64,000 nucleotides of DNA from Halicephalobus mephisto (lineage: Eukaryota > Nematoda > Chromadorea > Rhabditida > Panagrolaimidae): NCBI GenBank assembly GCA_009193035.1, contig SWDT01000091.1, forward strand, positions 102,866-166,865, given 5' to 3'. Shown in pieces: positions 36,101 to 47,300 of this stretch. Under the pieces are notes generated by a model that was not told the DNA's origin, ran no database searches, and saw only the letters and a program-made list of their open reading frames with translations. Numbering within the stretch: the stretch's first letter is position 1; each line of letters starts with the position of its first letter. The position numbers and the translations under genes were made by a program.

Positions 36101-39100
36101 TTAATTTTTCATTCATCAAAGGCAAATCAAATTTATTTTAATTTTTAAATCATTTGAAAATCCCCACCTGATGATCAGCAGCAAGTCTCTGAAGTCCCCC
36201 GACAGTAGATCCTTGTTCTGCATGGATTTCAGAACGGAACTTATCCAGTTGGGATTCCACTGATTGGAGCCATTTTCTGAACTGATGTGACGGACCATAA
36301 TGGCCTTTGGAACCTAGAAAATTAAATTCTTTTGCAGTTAAAAACGTCATTTGATTCATATGCAAATTTCGTTGTAAAAATCTTCCACTAAAGACCATGA
36401 AACTAAAAAATTAAAAAACAATAATTTTTCCAAGCGGAAATTGAATGAAGATGATTTTATGAGATTTCCACTCGAGACAATAAAAAAGTTATTTTTAGAG
36501 ATCTTCAACCTGGTCCTGGATGGAAATTTAGTGCACATAAAGTTGTATTCAATTCCCATCCGAGATTGTAGAAATTTCTTTAAAATATTTAACATTTTCC
36601 TGAATAAAATGTGAAAGTACGTAATTTTCTTTACAGTTTCTATTCAGGACCACAAAAAAGTTATTTTTAGAGATCTTCAACATGGTCCTGGATGGAAATT
36701 TAGTGCACATAAAGTTGTATTCAATTCCCATTCAAGATTGTAGAAACTTTTTTAAAATTCTATTCAGAAAAATGTTAAATATGTGAAAGTACGTAATTTT
36801 CTTTACAGTTTCCATTCGAGACCACACAAAAGTTATTTCTGAAGATTTTTAAAATCATCCTGAATGAAAATTACACGTACATGACATTGTAGATTTTTCA
36901 CATACTATATGCTTTTTAAAAATTGCAATTATTTAATATCAATTACTATCCATAGCAGAATTTAATTAAATTTGTCAAATTTTCGTGCTGTAATTGCGTG
37001 AAGGATAAAAAATATGAAAATTCCTTGTTTATCTTAGAAATAACAAGATTAAGCACAATAGCCAAGTGTTAATTAACTAGTCAACACTTAATCTGCCATA
37101 TAGACAGTATACCCACTATCTAGAAAGTATAATATTTCCTTCCAAGACTTGGTTTCTTTACACAATAACCAACTAACATCCAATATAACAAAATCCATAA
37201 AAACTTACTGTTACTTCTAGCAGAATCGTTTCCTTGTTTGATTTTCAGCTGTTCCATGGCCCTATTTATGGTCTGCATTCTGAGCTGGACAATGTCAGAG
37301 AGGTCCGGAGCGGATTCTGCCAGGAGCTGGGCTTGCTCCATTAGCCGGTTCTGTCTAGATTCGAGGGATTCAACGCATTGGAGCTGAAAATTAGCCATTA
37401 CAGTACACCTTCACCAAATATTTTTCTACATAAAAAATAAAACTAAGAAAATTAAATATTTAAAATTAAATTATATGACACTAATGTCCTGGACATTTAT
37501 GTTCAAATTTCAGAATTAAAAATGAACAAAAGTATTTCGATGAAGTAATCGGATCTGTAGATTCTGAATCTGAAGTCAGAATCAATAGTTGACTTTCAGA
37601 ATCCATGATTCTAAAGATTAATCCCAATTCAAACAACATCTAAAATTAAATTTTGAAAGTCTATAAAAAAGTAAAAATTTGCTTAGAATGATTTTTAAAA
37701 TATTAAATAACAGATGTAAATTTATTTAAAATCATTTTATTTTTAAATTTAAAATTATTTATTTTTTTACTTTTAAATTTAAAATTATTTATTTTTTTAC
37801 TTTTAAATTTAAAATTATAAAAAATTGGAATATAAATACTTGGGACAATAGTGTCTGAACATGTAAGGTTACTGTAGAAAATTAAAATTTAGGATTTTTT
37901 GAAGGAATTAAAAACTTGAATTTATATAATTATGAATATTTATCACAAATAGATAAAAAACAATAATTATTGATTTATAAATTCAAAAATAATTATTTTC
38001 AAAACCAAATGAGCAATTTCTCGCTTTCTAAATTAGATCTTCCTTGTAACAAGCTCATTTGCATGAGATTGTCCCGATGACCTCCTTGACCCTTAGTTGG
38101 CCAAATTCGGCCAAAGATCCAACCGGCTGTTTTCGCACTTGACTCGTTTGTTTTCCTTTCCGATAACGGTTTATGAACATGAACTATTTTTTCAATAAAT
38201 AATTCTAGAACTCAATCAATACTTCCAAAAATTTGCATGTTATCGGAATGAAAAAAAACAAAAATAAACAATTTCGAAAAAGTTGTAGATGTTTGAAATT
38301 AAATTTTTTCTTTTAAATTAAAAAACTACTTTTTAAAGACTTGAATTTTTTACTTTTCTTCGATAGAGGTAGATTTCTATTTTATTTTAAAAAGTTCGTC
38401 AAAAAATATTAATTTTTAAAAAAGTTACAATATTTCGGAATTTAAAAATTCACTTTCGCGTCAGGACCGAAATTCTGGAATTTAATTTGTTTCATTTTCA
38501 AATTTTTTGTATTGGATAAAAAATAATTTAGATTTTATTTTTAAAAAAAGTTTATTTCGTAACTTTTTCGAAGTTTATTATTTTTGATGTTCGAAATTTA
38601 AAAATTCACTTTCGCCTCAGGACCGAAATTTAATAATTGAATCTATCCGTACAAACTTGACTCCTTTCAAAATCGTAATCAAAGGATATTTCATTAAATT
38701 TCTAGTGAAATGAATCTTCTCAGAAATGGAAAAACCTCAATATTCGAAAACGACTAGTTTTCAATTTTTTATTTCTCAATTTCAAAATAAAAAATTGCAA
38801 CTTTTAAATTCTAATTCACAAAATTTATAATTTTAAAAAATCCCACATAATTATTAATATCCATATTTTTAAAAATTTAATATTTCAATTCTACAGTAAT
38901 TTATTCAAAAAACAACTTTATAATTACTGTAAAAATTAGAAATTTTTCCAAAATAATTCCGATTTTTAAATTATTAAAAAAATTCAACCAAAATAAATTT
39001 AAAAAAATTATAATTTTAATTTTCGCGAAATAACAATATTTAATTTTAAATAAATAATTTTAAAAAATAATATTCTAATTTAGCAATCGTAAAAATGCTC

Positions 39101-42100
39101 CAAAAAACGAACAAATGTTACTAATTTTTTACACATTGTAAGCCATGTGGTCAGCTTTAGGAACACTGCCTCTGGTCAAAACAGGCCAAATTTTGGAATA
39201 TATTTAATTACCGTATTACAAAAACTTTAAAAATAAAAATTATTACAAAATATTTTTGACAAAAATGTTCGAAATTTTTAAAAATTATAAAATTTTCAAA
39301 TTTCTACAAAATTCAAAAATATTCCAAAAATTCCATGAGAATCTAGAATTTTTTTAAAATTATAGAATTTTAGAAAATTCCAAAATTTTCCACAGAATTC
39401 TAAAAACTCCCATGAAATTCCAAAATACCTTCAGAAATTTTCAGTAGATTCTGAAAAACAAAAATTTCTAAAAATTTAATTTTTAATTTTCTTTTTAAAT
39501 TTTAACTTTAAGGAAATTTAAAAGACAAATTTGTTTGAAGCAATCATATTCATTAAATTCAGATCAATTTAGGATAAAAAAGACATTAACGGGAAAAACA
39601 TAAATCAACGAGCTTTACTGAAGTCTGAAATCTGTCCTTGCCTTGAGGCAAGTAACAATAAATGACCACTCAACCCAATCCCGGCAGCCGGTGGCCATTT
39701 GGATGGGAAATCTTCAAATTGGGAAGGACAAAGCTGTGGAAGTCTGACCGAAAGACGAAACTGAGATTAATCTTATTTACAAAGATATTTAAAAAATAAT
39801 CAATCACACTTCTAAAAATAAATATTATTACGAAATTATATTTTCCATAAATTATTAAGTTTTACGAATTTCTGGATTTTTAGTTTCAGATGATGGTGCC
39901 AAAGCACAGCAGTTTTAAAAAATTAAAAATGAATACTTTTACAAAATGGTCCTGACACGAATTTTTCAAGGTTTTCAGAACCTTTTAAAATCTTACTTTC
40001 AGAAAAATATTCTCAAGCGTTACAGTTTAAAAAATTAAAACATTTTTACAAAATGGTCCTGACACGAATTTTCAAAAATTTTTAAAAACAGAATTTTTTT
40101 AAAACCTTCAGAATCCAATATGGAATTTTTGAAGTTTTAGATTTTAAATAATTTTCATGGAATTCTGAAAAGATTTTAAAATTCTGACAAGAATCCGGAG
40201 AACTTCAGAAATTTCTACAGTATTCTTAAAATTTCAAAGAAATTTTATAATTTTTCAAAATTTTATAAATATTTTTAAAAACTTCAAATTCCTGTAAAAT
40301 TTTACTAAAATACTACATTAATTTACAGTATTCTTTTTCATTAATAATTTTAAACATTTAAATTTTCTTATTTTTAAAAATATTTTTTTAAACAAAGTTC
40401 ACATATATTGCAATTGAAATTTGCAAAAATTATTACCGTCATAAAAATATCCCAATTTGAACCAATTCTCAGCAAGCTCTGTCGAAAACACTAGAGCCAT
40501 CTCTAATCCCAGCAAGAGGATCAATTTAGATTTCGCGCAGTGCCGCAAAAGGAAATTTGCATTAGAATAGGAGCGAATTTACAGGAAACCCGAGAAACTC
40601 AACTTTGAAATAAACGATTTCGATCCTGATTACTGGTTATTTTATATACAGTAATTTTAAAAATTAAAGTCCTAAATTTCGGTCCTGATTACTGTTTATT
40701 TTATATACAGTAATTTTAAAAATTAAAGTTCTAAATTTCGACCCTGATTACTGGTTATTTTATATACAGTAATTTTAAAAATTAAAGTTCTAAATTTCGA
40801 TCCTGGTTACTGATTACTGGTTATTTTATATACAGTAATTTTAAAAATTAAAGTCCTAAATTTCGGTCCTGACGCGAAAGTGAATTTTTAAATTCCGAAA
40901 TATTGTAACTTTTTTAAAAATAAAATAGAAATCTACCTCTATCGAAGAAAAGTAAAAAATTCAAGATCTTTAAAAAGTAGTTTTTTAATTTAAAAGAAAA
41001 AATTTAATTTTAAATTCCGGTCCTGACACGAAAGTGAATTTAAAAAATATAAAAATATAATAATTTTTTTAAATTACTATTTCTTGAAAAACTTTTTTTT
41101 AAAATAAAATTAAAATTATTTTTTATTCAATACAAAAAATTTAAAAAATTACTCAAAAAACATCAAAAATGATGTTTAAAAAAATCAAATTTCTTTTCAA
41201 GACCGAAATTCACCAACTAGCTTTGTTTTTTCTAAAAGAAGACAATTTGAAATTCATAAAAAAATAAATTTTGAAAACACGGCTGTTACTGAAAACATTT
41301 ATTCTGCTCTGATTCCTTTTCTAAATTAAATTTAAAAATTGGATAAAATCGAAATTGTTGAAAAACATCGAAAAAAGTAAATGATCAGTTAATTTATATT
41401 TAAAAATTAATAAAATTCAAAAAATAACAAAATTTAAAAATCAATAAAATTCGAAAAAAATTATTTTACTTAAAAATTAATAAAAATTTAAAAATAATAA
41501 AATTCAAAAAATTATTTAATTATTTTTCTAACAAAGAATTTAAATTTTTAAAATATTCAAAATTAACTTTAAAAATAAAATTCTAGAAAAATAGAAAAAA
41601 AATTTAAATTTTTAAAAATATTAAGAAAAATAAACAACTTTAAAATTTTGGAATTTTTAAATATTTTTAAAAATAAAATTAATTTAAAATAAAATTTAAG
41701 AATTTTTAAAATAAATTTCAATGAATTTTTGTGTTTTCATAAAAAATTTAATGGATGTTTGACTTTGTATTTTTTATATCAGAGCTTAAAGTAAATACAG
41801 AAGCACTTCAAACAGATAGACAGCAATTTTCTAATTTCACTATCCATGGGACATTGATCAAACCAATTTTTCTTATTTTCAACCTAAACTAACCTGTTCA
41901 ACAAATTCCAGTTCGTCTATGGCGTTCTGAATATCGTTATACAAAGTACAACAATTTTCAATAAATAAATCGTGAACAGACGTCTTCAAGGCCTGAAAAT
42001 AATACTTTTATAAAAATTTAGAAATAATACTTTTATAAAATTTAAAAATTATACTTTTATAAAAATTTAAAAGTTATACTTTTATAAAAATTTAAAATAA

Positions 42101-44311
42101 TACTTTTATAAAAATTTAAAATAATACTTTTATAAAATTTAAAAGTTATACTTTTATAAAAATTTAAAAATTATACTTTTATAAAAATTTAGAAATAATA
42201 CTTTTATAAAAATTTAAAAATTATACTTTTATAAAAATTTAAAAATTATACTTTTATAAAAATTTAAAATAATACTTTTATAAAATTTAAAAGTTATACT
42301 TTTATAAAAATTTAGAAATAATACTTTTATAAAAATTTAAAAATTATACTTTTATAAAAATTTAAAAATAACTTTACAAAAATATTATTTCCAAATTCTT
42401 ATAAAAGATTTTAAAATTAATTTTGTAAAATTATTTTAACACAAATTTTTGGAATTTATAAAGTTTGTGATTTCAGAATTTTCTGAAATTTTCAAAGATT
42501 TTATGGAAGCTTTTGAAATATCCACTGACTTGAAGATTTCAGAAACTTTAGAATTCAATGGAGATTTTAGAAATCTTCTAGAATTCAACGGAGACATCTA
42601 GAATTTTTGAGGGTTTTGTAGAAGTTTCTGAAGTTTTCTAGAAGTCAATGAAGATGTCTAGAATCTGAAAATTTTTGATATTTTTATGAAAGTTTTTAAA
42701 TTTTCTACAAAATCCTCAAAAGTTCTCAAAGATTTTGAAATCTCCATTGACTTCTAGAAAAGTTAAAAATTTTCATAAAAATCTCAAAAATTTCCAACAA
42801 TTCTAGACATCTTCATTGACTTCTAGAAAAGTTAAAAACTTTCATAAAAATCCTCAAAATTTTTACAAAACTAAAAAATTCCAACTTTTTTAAAAATTAC
42901 AAATTTCAAGTTTTTACTTTTAACTTTTAAAAGAAAAACGTCAAAAATGACAAGCTGCCAAGAGTCTGACTTTTTGCGCAATCTCGTTCCTCGACTCTCG
43001 TTGAGTTGAGAGAACGTGAAAGTGATCCAAAAGGAAATTACACTGGACTCTTGACCAGTGGGAAGGATCGGGATATGGGAATGACAGCTTGGAATTCCAA
43101 CAAGGCAACGACAAAAATCACTCCATTATAAAAATTAAAATTAAAAATTTTGGAATTTTTTTATAAAAATTAATTTTTTAGTTTTAAAAATTCCAAATTT
43201 CAGGAAATTTCAAATTTTAGAATAATTTAAAAATAAAAAATTAATTTTTTAATAAATTTAAAAATAAAAAATTGATTTTTTAATAAATTTAAAAATAAAA
43301 AATTGATTTTTTAAAAAATAATTTGGACACGAATTTTTAGAAAATTTCAAGTTTTTAAGTTTTAGATCTCGATTCAGGAAATCCCAAAGTTTAATGAGAT
43401 TCTGAAAATCTCCAGAATCTCCTGTTGGATTTTGGAAGATTCTGCAAATTTTCGAAACTTTTAAAAAATTAATTTTTTATAAAAATGGTTTTTTCCAGAT
43501 TATCTAGAAGTACTTTTGTGGCTACTGAATCTTTGGCAAGAAAGGTAACCCAATAGATAAAGAGACATTGCGCGAAAAACAGCGGTCTCCGATCTGAGGT
43601 GACAGATCGACTTGACACATCCCATTTTTCCGTCCGAAAATAGTGGCTTGCCTATCTGTTCCATCTGATTTTCCACTAGACTTGATCTCAATCAAGGTAA
43701 AACGAACAAAAAAAAACTGCAAATGCCAAACTGAACAAAAATAAAAATAATAAAAATCGATAAAATTTTAAATTTAAATTATTTTTTATTTTTTTCGAAA
43801 TTATTTAAATTTAAATTTTTTTGAAATTATATAAATTTAATTTTTTTTGAAATTATTTAATTTAATTTTTTTTTTAAATTTTAAATTTAAATTATTTTAA
43901 AAATGAAAATCTCCTATAACGTTCGACTAATTTTTAAATTTTAATATTTTATAAAATTACCATAAAAATTTAATTTTCGGAAATTACTGTATTTTGAAGA
44001 TTTCCGTGATTTTTTTTGTAGTTTGTTGTTTAAATAATTTTTATACAGTAATTTCAAAAATAACCTACCAATTTCTCTTGTTCTTGATTTCCGTCATTAA
44101 CCCGATCTGAGGCCTCTTCAGATTCACTGTCTGTCAAGGGAATCTTGAAGGATTCGTTCCATCCGGGAGTCAGGGCACTCCACCCACTCACTTGGCTCAT
44201 GTCCAAGGTAGCATTCAGGTTCTCGTTGTTGAAGGAAACTTCATCCATGAAAGAGTCGTTCAGAGATGCTTCTAGTGAATCTCGTCTGGATTCTGATGCT
44301 GGCATCTCCAT
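21113..44311 (-). CDS. unc-83: KASH-domain nuclear-envelope protein, UNC-83-like
   Basis: Twelve exons: 44311-44069, 41992-41894, 37383-37209, 36313-36168, 32515-32441, 32397-32262, 26816-25851, 24987-24816, 24669-24461, 23077-22298, 21674-21490 and 21446-21113. About 1170 aa. All junctions agree in phase except 32441/32397. The C-terminus is diagnostic: one membrane span (ILLGLTGFLLLSLIF) then about 30 lumenal residues ending FGPQLEYINGPPPS, the KASH peptide that binds SUN proteins between the nuclear membranes. The cytoplasmic part has helical, spectrin-repeat-like segments (RKWLQSVESQLDKFRSEI; SSWLKSLENLERI; SVFERKSLW-like region of exon 10), a basic PKRRRTLSDF patch and Ser/Thr-rich linkers. 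Length, layout and tail point to UNC-83, which recruits kinesin-1 and dynein to move nuclei. Other KASH proteins (ANC-1, ZYG-12, KDP-1) fit less well by size or domains. Symbol assigned from memory, not alignment. Confidence 0.72.
21720..22205. repeat. About 110-bp tandem repeat in KASH-gene intron 10
   Basis: Four to five copies of a unit containing gatagtgactgaaatagaca, then attccaaataaatcactatt, then acagttttttaac and acagctccagtaaaaac. Lies between exons 21674 and 22298. Confidence 0.8.
23640..24185. repeat. Imperfect long-period tandem repeat in KASH-gene intron 9
   Basis: Units share taagatcttgtaacttttaa, then aataataaatttaacat, then a ggactatcaaataa.tatcta segment. About four diverged copies with periods roughly 110-170. 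No coding potential. Confidence 0.7.
25085..25760. repeat. Pyrimidine-rich minisatellite in KASH-gene intron 7
   Basis: Built from ataccgtattctttgtattt, cttatcctcctatt and tctatattattactctcaa, repeated about eight times with variable spacing. The plus strand is almost wholly pyrimidine in long runs. Long apparent plus-strand frames rich in Leu, Ile, Phe, Tyr and Ser are an artefact of this composition. Confidence 0.85.
29320..29610. repeat. Short duplicated block in KASH intron 6
   Basis: agaattttccagaatttcca with gaatcgaatagaatcttccgg and the following ttcttgagaagttttggaat occurs twice (around 29390-29460 and 29460-29560), embedded in many looser copies of the ttccagaatc theme. Confidence 0.65.
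29990..30450. repeat. About 115-bp tandem repeat, four copies, KASH intron 6
   Basis: Each unit contains gtgaaatttaaatttcattt, then ttttttgaaattactgtta, then aaaggttcctaaaacg and aaaaaattgaaatt. Copies begin near 30020, 30135, 30245 and 30365. Confidence 0.85.
30910..31235. repeat. About 99-bp tandem repeat, three copies, KASH intron 6
   Basis: Units contain attataacgagttattgatt, then aatagtaatttatcggaaat, then aatcaattcttattacag. Copies start near 30915, 31015, 31115 and (partial) 31210. Confidence 0.85.
33770..34900 (+). mobile_element. Non-LTR retrotransposon fragment (RTE-like), antisense in KASH intron
   Basis: A reverse-transcriptase frame begins about 33777 (ILLFKKRDAMDIANYRSISL). 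It carries palm motifs FVDFKKAFDSI, KGVRQGDSLSPLLFIL and the catalytic FAYADDIVLL, then breaks near 34600-34676. A second frame at 34676-34900 has the element's C-terminal RPLGRPRTRWTDDL. The 5' endonuclease part and the region between RT and the terminal motif are missing, so the copy is 5'-truncated and internally deleted. It lies opposite to the host gene between exons 32515 and 36168. Clade assignment to RTE is by motif resemblance only. Confidence 0.85.
35615..35775. repeat. About 33-bp tandem repeat, four copies
   Basis: Units of aataatttcaactttatttt followed by ttgatttttt. Lies in the intron between exons 32515 and 36168, next to a dispersed-repeat copy. Confidence 0.75.
35860..36045. 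repeat. Dispersed intronic repeat, copy 1
   Basis: Shares with 38274-38475 (same orientation) and 40862-41035 (inverted) the ordered blocks ttttcttttaaattaaaaaa, cttttcttcgatagaggtag, attcactttcg and caggaccgaaatt. Copies are long enough, and identical enough, to be one family. Confidence 0.85.
36350..36900. repeat. About 170-bp tandem repeat, three copies, in KASH intron 3
   Basis: Units contain aaaagttatttttagagatc, then ggtcctggatggaaattta, then gtgcacataaagttgtattc and agattgtagaaa. Copies begin near 36485, 36657 and 36828, the third more diverged. Confidence 0.85.
37725..37820. repeat. About 32-bp tandem repeat, three copies
   Basis: Repeats of acttttaaatttaaaattat with atttttt linkers, directly downstream of AT-rich sequence in KASH intron 2. 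Confidence 0.75.
38030..38170. promoter_or_regulatory. GC-richer intronic island, candidate enhancer or promoter
   Basis: Contains ctcatttgcatgag, a near-palindrome built on the octamer ATTTGCAT that POU-domain factors bind, and ttggccaaattcggccaa, a perfect inverted repeat. These stand out from flanking AT-rich repeats. Function is inferred only from composition and motif resemblance. Confidence 0.35.
38274..38475. repeat. Dispersed intronic repeat, copy 2
   Basis: Near-identical to 35860-36045, same orientation. A shorter 3' end copy (aaaaattcactttcgcctca, ggaccgaaattt) follows at 38595-38630. Confidence 0.85.
40437..40500 (-). CDS. Possible alternative first exon of the KASH gene
   Basis: ATG at 40500 opens 21 codons (MALVFSTELAENWFKLGYFYD) ending at a donor-like g/gtaata in phase 1. 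Phase 1 is exactly what exon 36313-36168 needs, giving ...YDGSKGHYGP. A promoter here would skip exons 1-3 of the long form. unc-83 in C. elegans is known to make several transcripts. Evidence is phase and context only. Confidence 0.35.
40610..40865. repeat. About 60-bp tandem repeat, four copies
   Basis: Units contain cgatcctgattactggttat, then tttatatacagtaatttta, then aaattaaagt.ctaaattt. The last copy has an extra tactgat insertion. The array abuts the inverted dispersed repeat at 40862. Confidence 0.85.
40862..41035. repeat. Dispersed intronic repeat, copy 3 (inverted)
   Basis: Reverse-complement orientation of the copies at 35860 and 38274, bounded on both sides by ggtcctgac.cgaaagtgaatt. 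Confidence 0.8.
41995..42370. repeat. 24-bp minisatellite, 15 copies
   Basis: acttttataaaa occurs 15 times with units of 23-25 bases, differing in the linker (agaaata, aaaatt, aaaagtt, aaaata). The linker order partly repeats, hinting at higher-order duplication. It begins immediately beside KASH exon 2 (41992-41894), just upstream of its acceptor. Confidence 0.92.
43225..43315. repeat. 31-bp tandem repeat, three copies
   Basis: Units of ttttttaataaatttaaaa followed by ataaaaaattga, in KASH intron 1. Confidence 0.75.
43490..43700. other. GC-richer island in KASH intron 1
   Basis: Unlike its AT-rich surroundings this stretch is of mixed composition (gcgcgaaaaacagcggtctcc, gatctgaggtgacagatcg). 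Minus-strand open frames exist, but no exon with fitting splice signals and phase was found, and exons 1 and 2 already join in phase. Candidate cis-regulatory element. Confidence 0.35.
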
Positions 44312-47300
44312 GGTGAATTTCTATCAATAAGGTCCTCCACAAGAATGTGGATAAATATTCGAGGATTCAAAAAGTACAGTAAGTGAACTTGAGGTAGATC
44401 CCTCAATAAGGACAGGTCCAGAAAGCCATCCTTAAACAGCTTCTGGAGTCGGCGGAGTTGTCGAATTCAAAATTTGAAATTTAATGAGATCCTCCGGTGG
44501 ATAAGGCCTGGAATTTAACTCAATAACCATACTGTAAAAACAACTACAGTATCACGATGGAAATCTTTCTTAGTTATTATCGTGTCAGGACCGTTCAAAA
44601 CTTTAATCTTACAGTAACCGATATTAAGAATTTCTAAAAATAAAAGTACTTTTAAAAATATAAAAATATTTGAAAAACCGCACTTCATAAACTTGAAAAT
44701 TTCATTTAAAAACGGTCCCGACACGATATTCATTAACTAGTTTTTTACATAAATCTAAGTTTTGGTTGTTTAACAAAAATTAAAATACATAAAACGCGAA
44801 AAGTCGTAAAATGGATTTGGAATAAATTTTTCATAGATTTTCCGGTAATTAAACTCGCTCAGCTAATAACCACTAAAGTCCAAATTTAATGGACCAAGGA
44901 TTTTTTAAAAATATAGAATTTCAAATATTTTAATAAGTTAGTTTAAAACATACTTTATATTTAAAGAACTTAAAATAACTATTTAAATATATGTAAAACA
45001 AAAAAATAAACCATAGAGAAAATAGCTAAAATTCTACAGTAAGTTAGAATTTTACATTTTTCAAAATCTCCGAAATAATTTTAAAAAAGTCACAAATACG
45101 GGATCAGTTACTACGCTCGTGGTCGAGAAATAAGAATCATTCCCTATGGGACCGACGACTAGGAATGGTCCTGACAAGAAAAATACGAGATTAATTTTTC
45201 ATCAGCTTAGTTACTGTAAACTAAGCAATCACGAATTAAACATAATTAAAAACACTTTGCATGACGAGATTAACTACTCCTAACTCGATAGATGTCCCGA
45301 CAAGAAAGATCTTAGGTTATTGATTCTTCAATACACAGTAACCAAGGTCATTGATAGCAAACAAATCTAACTTTTAATTAAAAATAAACCAAGCATTTCT
45401 CGCGATAAAATCGATATTTTCCACCCATCTATTTTCGATCTTAATTCTTTAAAGTAATCATTCTTACAAATGCTACCGACACGAACGTTTAATTCATTTT
45501 TACCATGAACTTTGTTAATAATCCTCTTAAAAGTTCGAATTTATCTGTTAAGGATAATGATAAGGAAACTCCAGAAGATGACTCTAAACAACAAAGTCAG
45601 TGATTTCCGAAGTGAATTAGTTGTAAAGTTTTATGGATTTACAACTTTTAAACAGAAAATAAAATTTATCGGCACAAGATTGTTTTGGGCGGTAGTGAAC
45701 CTTCGGACAAAAGCGATTAGTAGTTGTCCAGTGTCACCAATGGTCACCAAAACACGGCAAAGAACGGAAGGGACAGCCGCCGTTCGGTCGACCAATTCGA
45801 GCTCTTGAATGTTCTCAAGAGTCTCCTTCCTGCCACCCGGCTAGCTTCGAAATGGCCGTTCGATCGCCATAAACGAGAAAACCCGAACAAAAGTGATAAA
45901 AAATACTTTCAACATGTGGGTTAGTGAGTCAATATAAGAACAAAGAAATTTTAAAAAAAATTAATTCAAAAACCAATATATTTTAATACAAAAGTGATAA
46001 AAAGTACTTTCGACATGTGGGTTAGTGAGTCAATATAGGAACGAAGAAAATTCAAAGAAAAATTTATTTAAAAAACAATATATTTTAATACAGAAAAAAA
46101 CAACCATCATTCCCAAATTTTGTTTTTGCAGAACTTTGTGCAAATTTCTTTCGCGCTGAGACACAGGCAAAATCAAGGAAACTTACGGTGTTTAACAAAG
46201 AACGCACACCATTTTTTCCATTTTTTGACTTTTTCTTGGTCTTTGGACCAAACTTGTTCCGATGATGTCCCTGAATTTACCCAGGTCTCACCGCGAAAAA
46301 CAATTTTACGAAATAGAATTCTTCAAACGTTTTCGACAGATTAGGATTGTTTATATCTCGACGCCTATTGGATCGAATTCAAAATAGTTTTTTTTTTCAA
46401 AATATTTAAAATTCTTCTTTGATTTTTTCTGTACTAAATTTAAATTTCGAAAAATTACGCTTTGACGTGTTTTTGACTTTTTTATGGGAGTAAAAATAAC
46501 TACTTTTAATTCATGAAAATTTGCATATCCAACTGAATGGAACTAAGCAGAACAAAATCTACGATGATACTAAAATACAATAAAAAATAATGTTCTAAAA
46601 TTACTATGCAAAAATTGGAATTTCATAATACTTGACAATTTTAATTTTAGAGATACTTGTCTTATAAAAATATTATATACTAATATTTTAATAATATTTA
46701 CAGTATTAAACTAATTACCAGTTTTATTTTTATAAAAATAAAATTTCTAAAGAATTTTAACTTTTTTTAAAATTTTAATTCTTAAAAGAATTTTAATTTT
46801 TAGAATTTTAACTTTTTAAAGAATTTTAACTTTTAAAAGTCCCACTCAATGCGTGCAGTTTTATTTTTAATAAAGATAGTTTTCGTTTTATTTCCAAAAA
46901 ATCAATACTGACTGAATGTTTCTAGAAACTACATAATCGTCCTCTTCTATCTCGAAAAGGATCAAAACAAGGAAATACTCGGAAACAAAGTCGTTTTGAA
47001 TCAAAAACTGAAACCCTTCGGAAAGCAGGATTAACGGAAATCCCGTATTGTTGCTTTTTGAACTGGGACCAATCGTGTTTTCATTTTTGGCAGAATTCCC
47101 AAAATATCAAATAAAGAAATCAATAAAACGAAAAATAGATTACTTTTTCCGACTTGAAAAACTACTTTCTTTATCGAAGACGTTCTACATTCGCAACCTG
47201 GACAATGGGTAATTACTTTTTAAAGTTTCACAACTCATAAGTATAGGTACAAATTTCCCAAAAAGACCCCCTTGTGGGTTTTACGATTTTTCAAAGTTCT

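Noticed and set aside
43500..43722. Minus-strand frames in KASH intron 1
   Set aside because: No exon with fitting acceptor, donor and phase; flanking exons already join in phase.
45512..46344. Plus-strand frames in the spacer upstream of the KASH gene
   Set aside because: Short, without domains or exon partners; they cover composition islands and a direct duplication.
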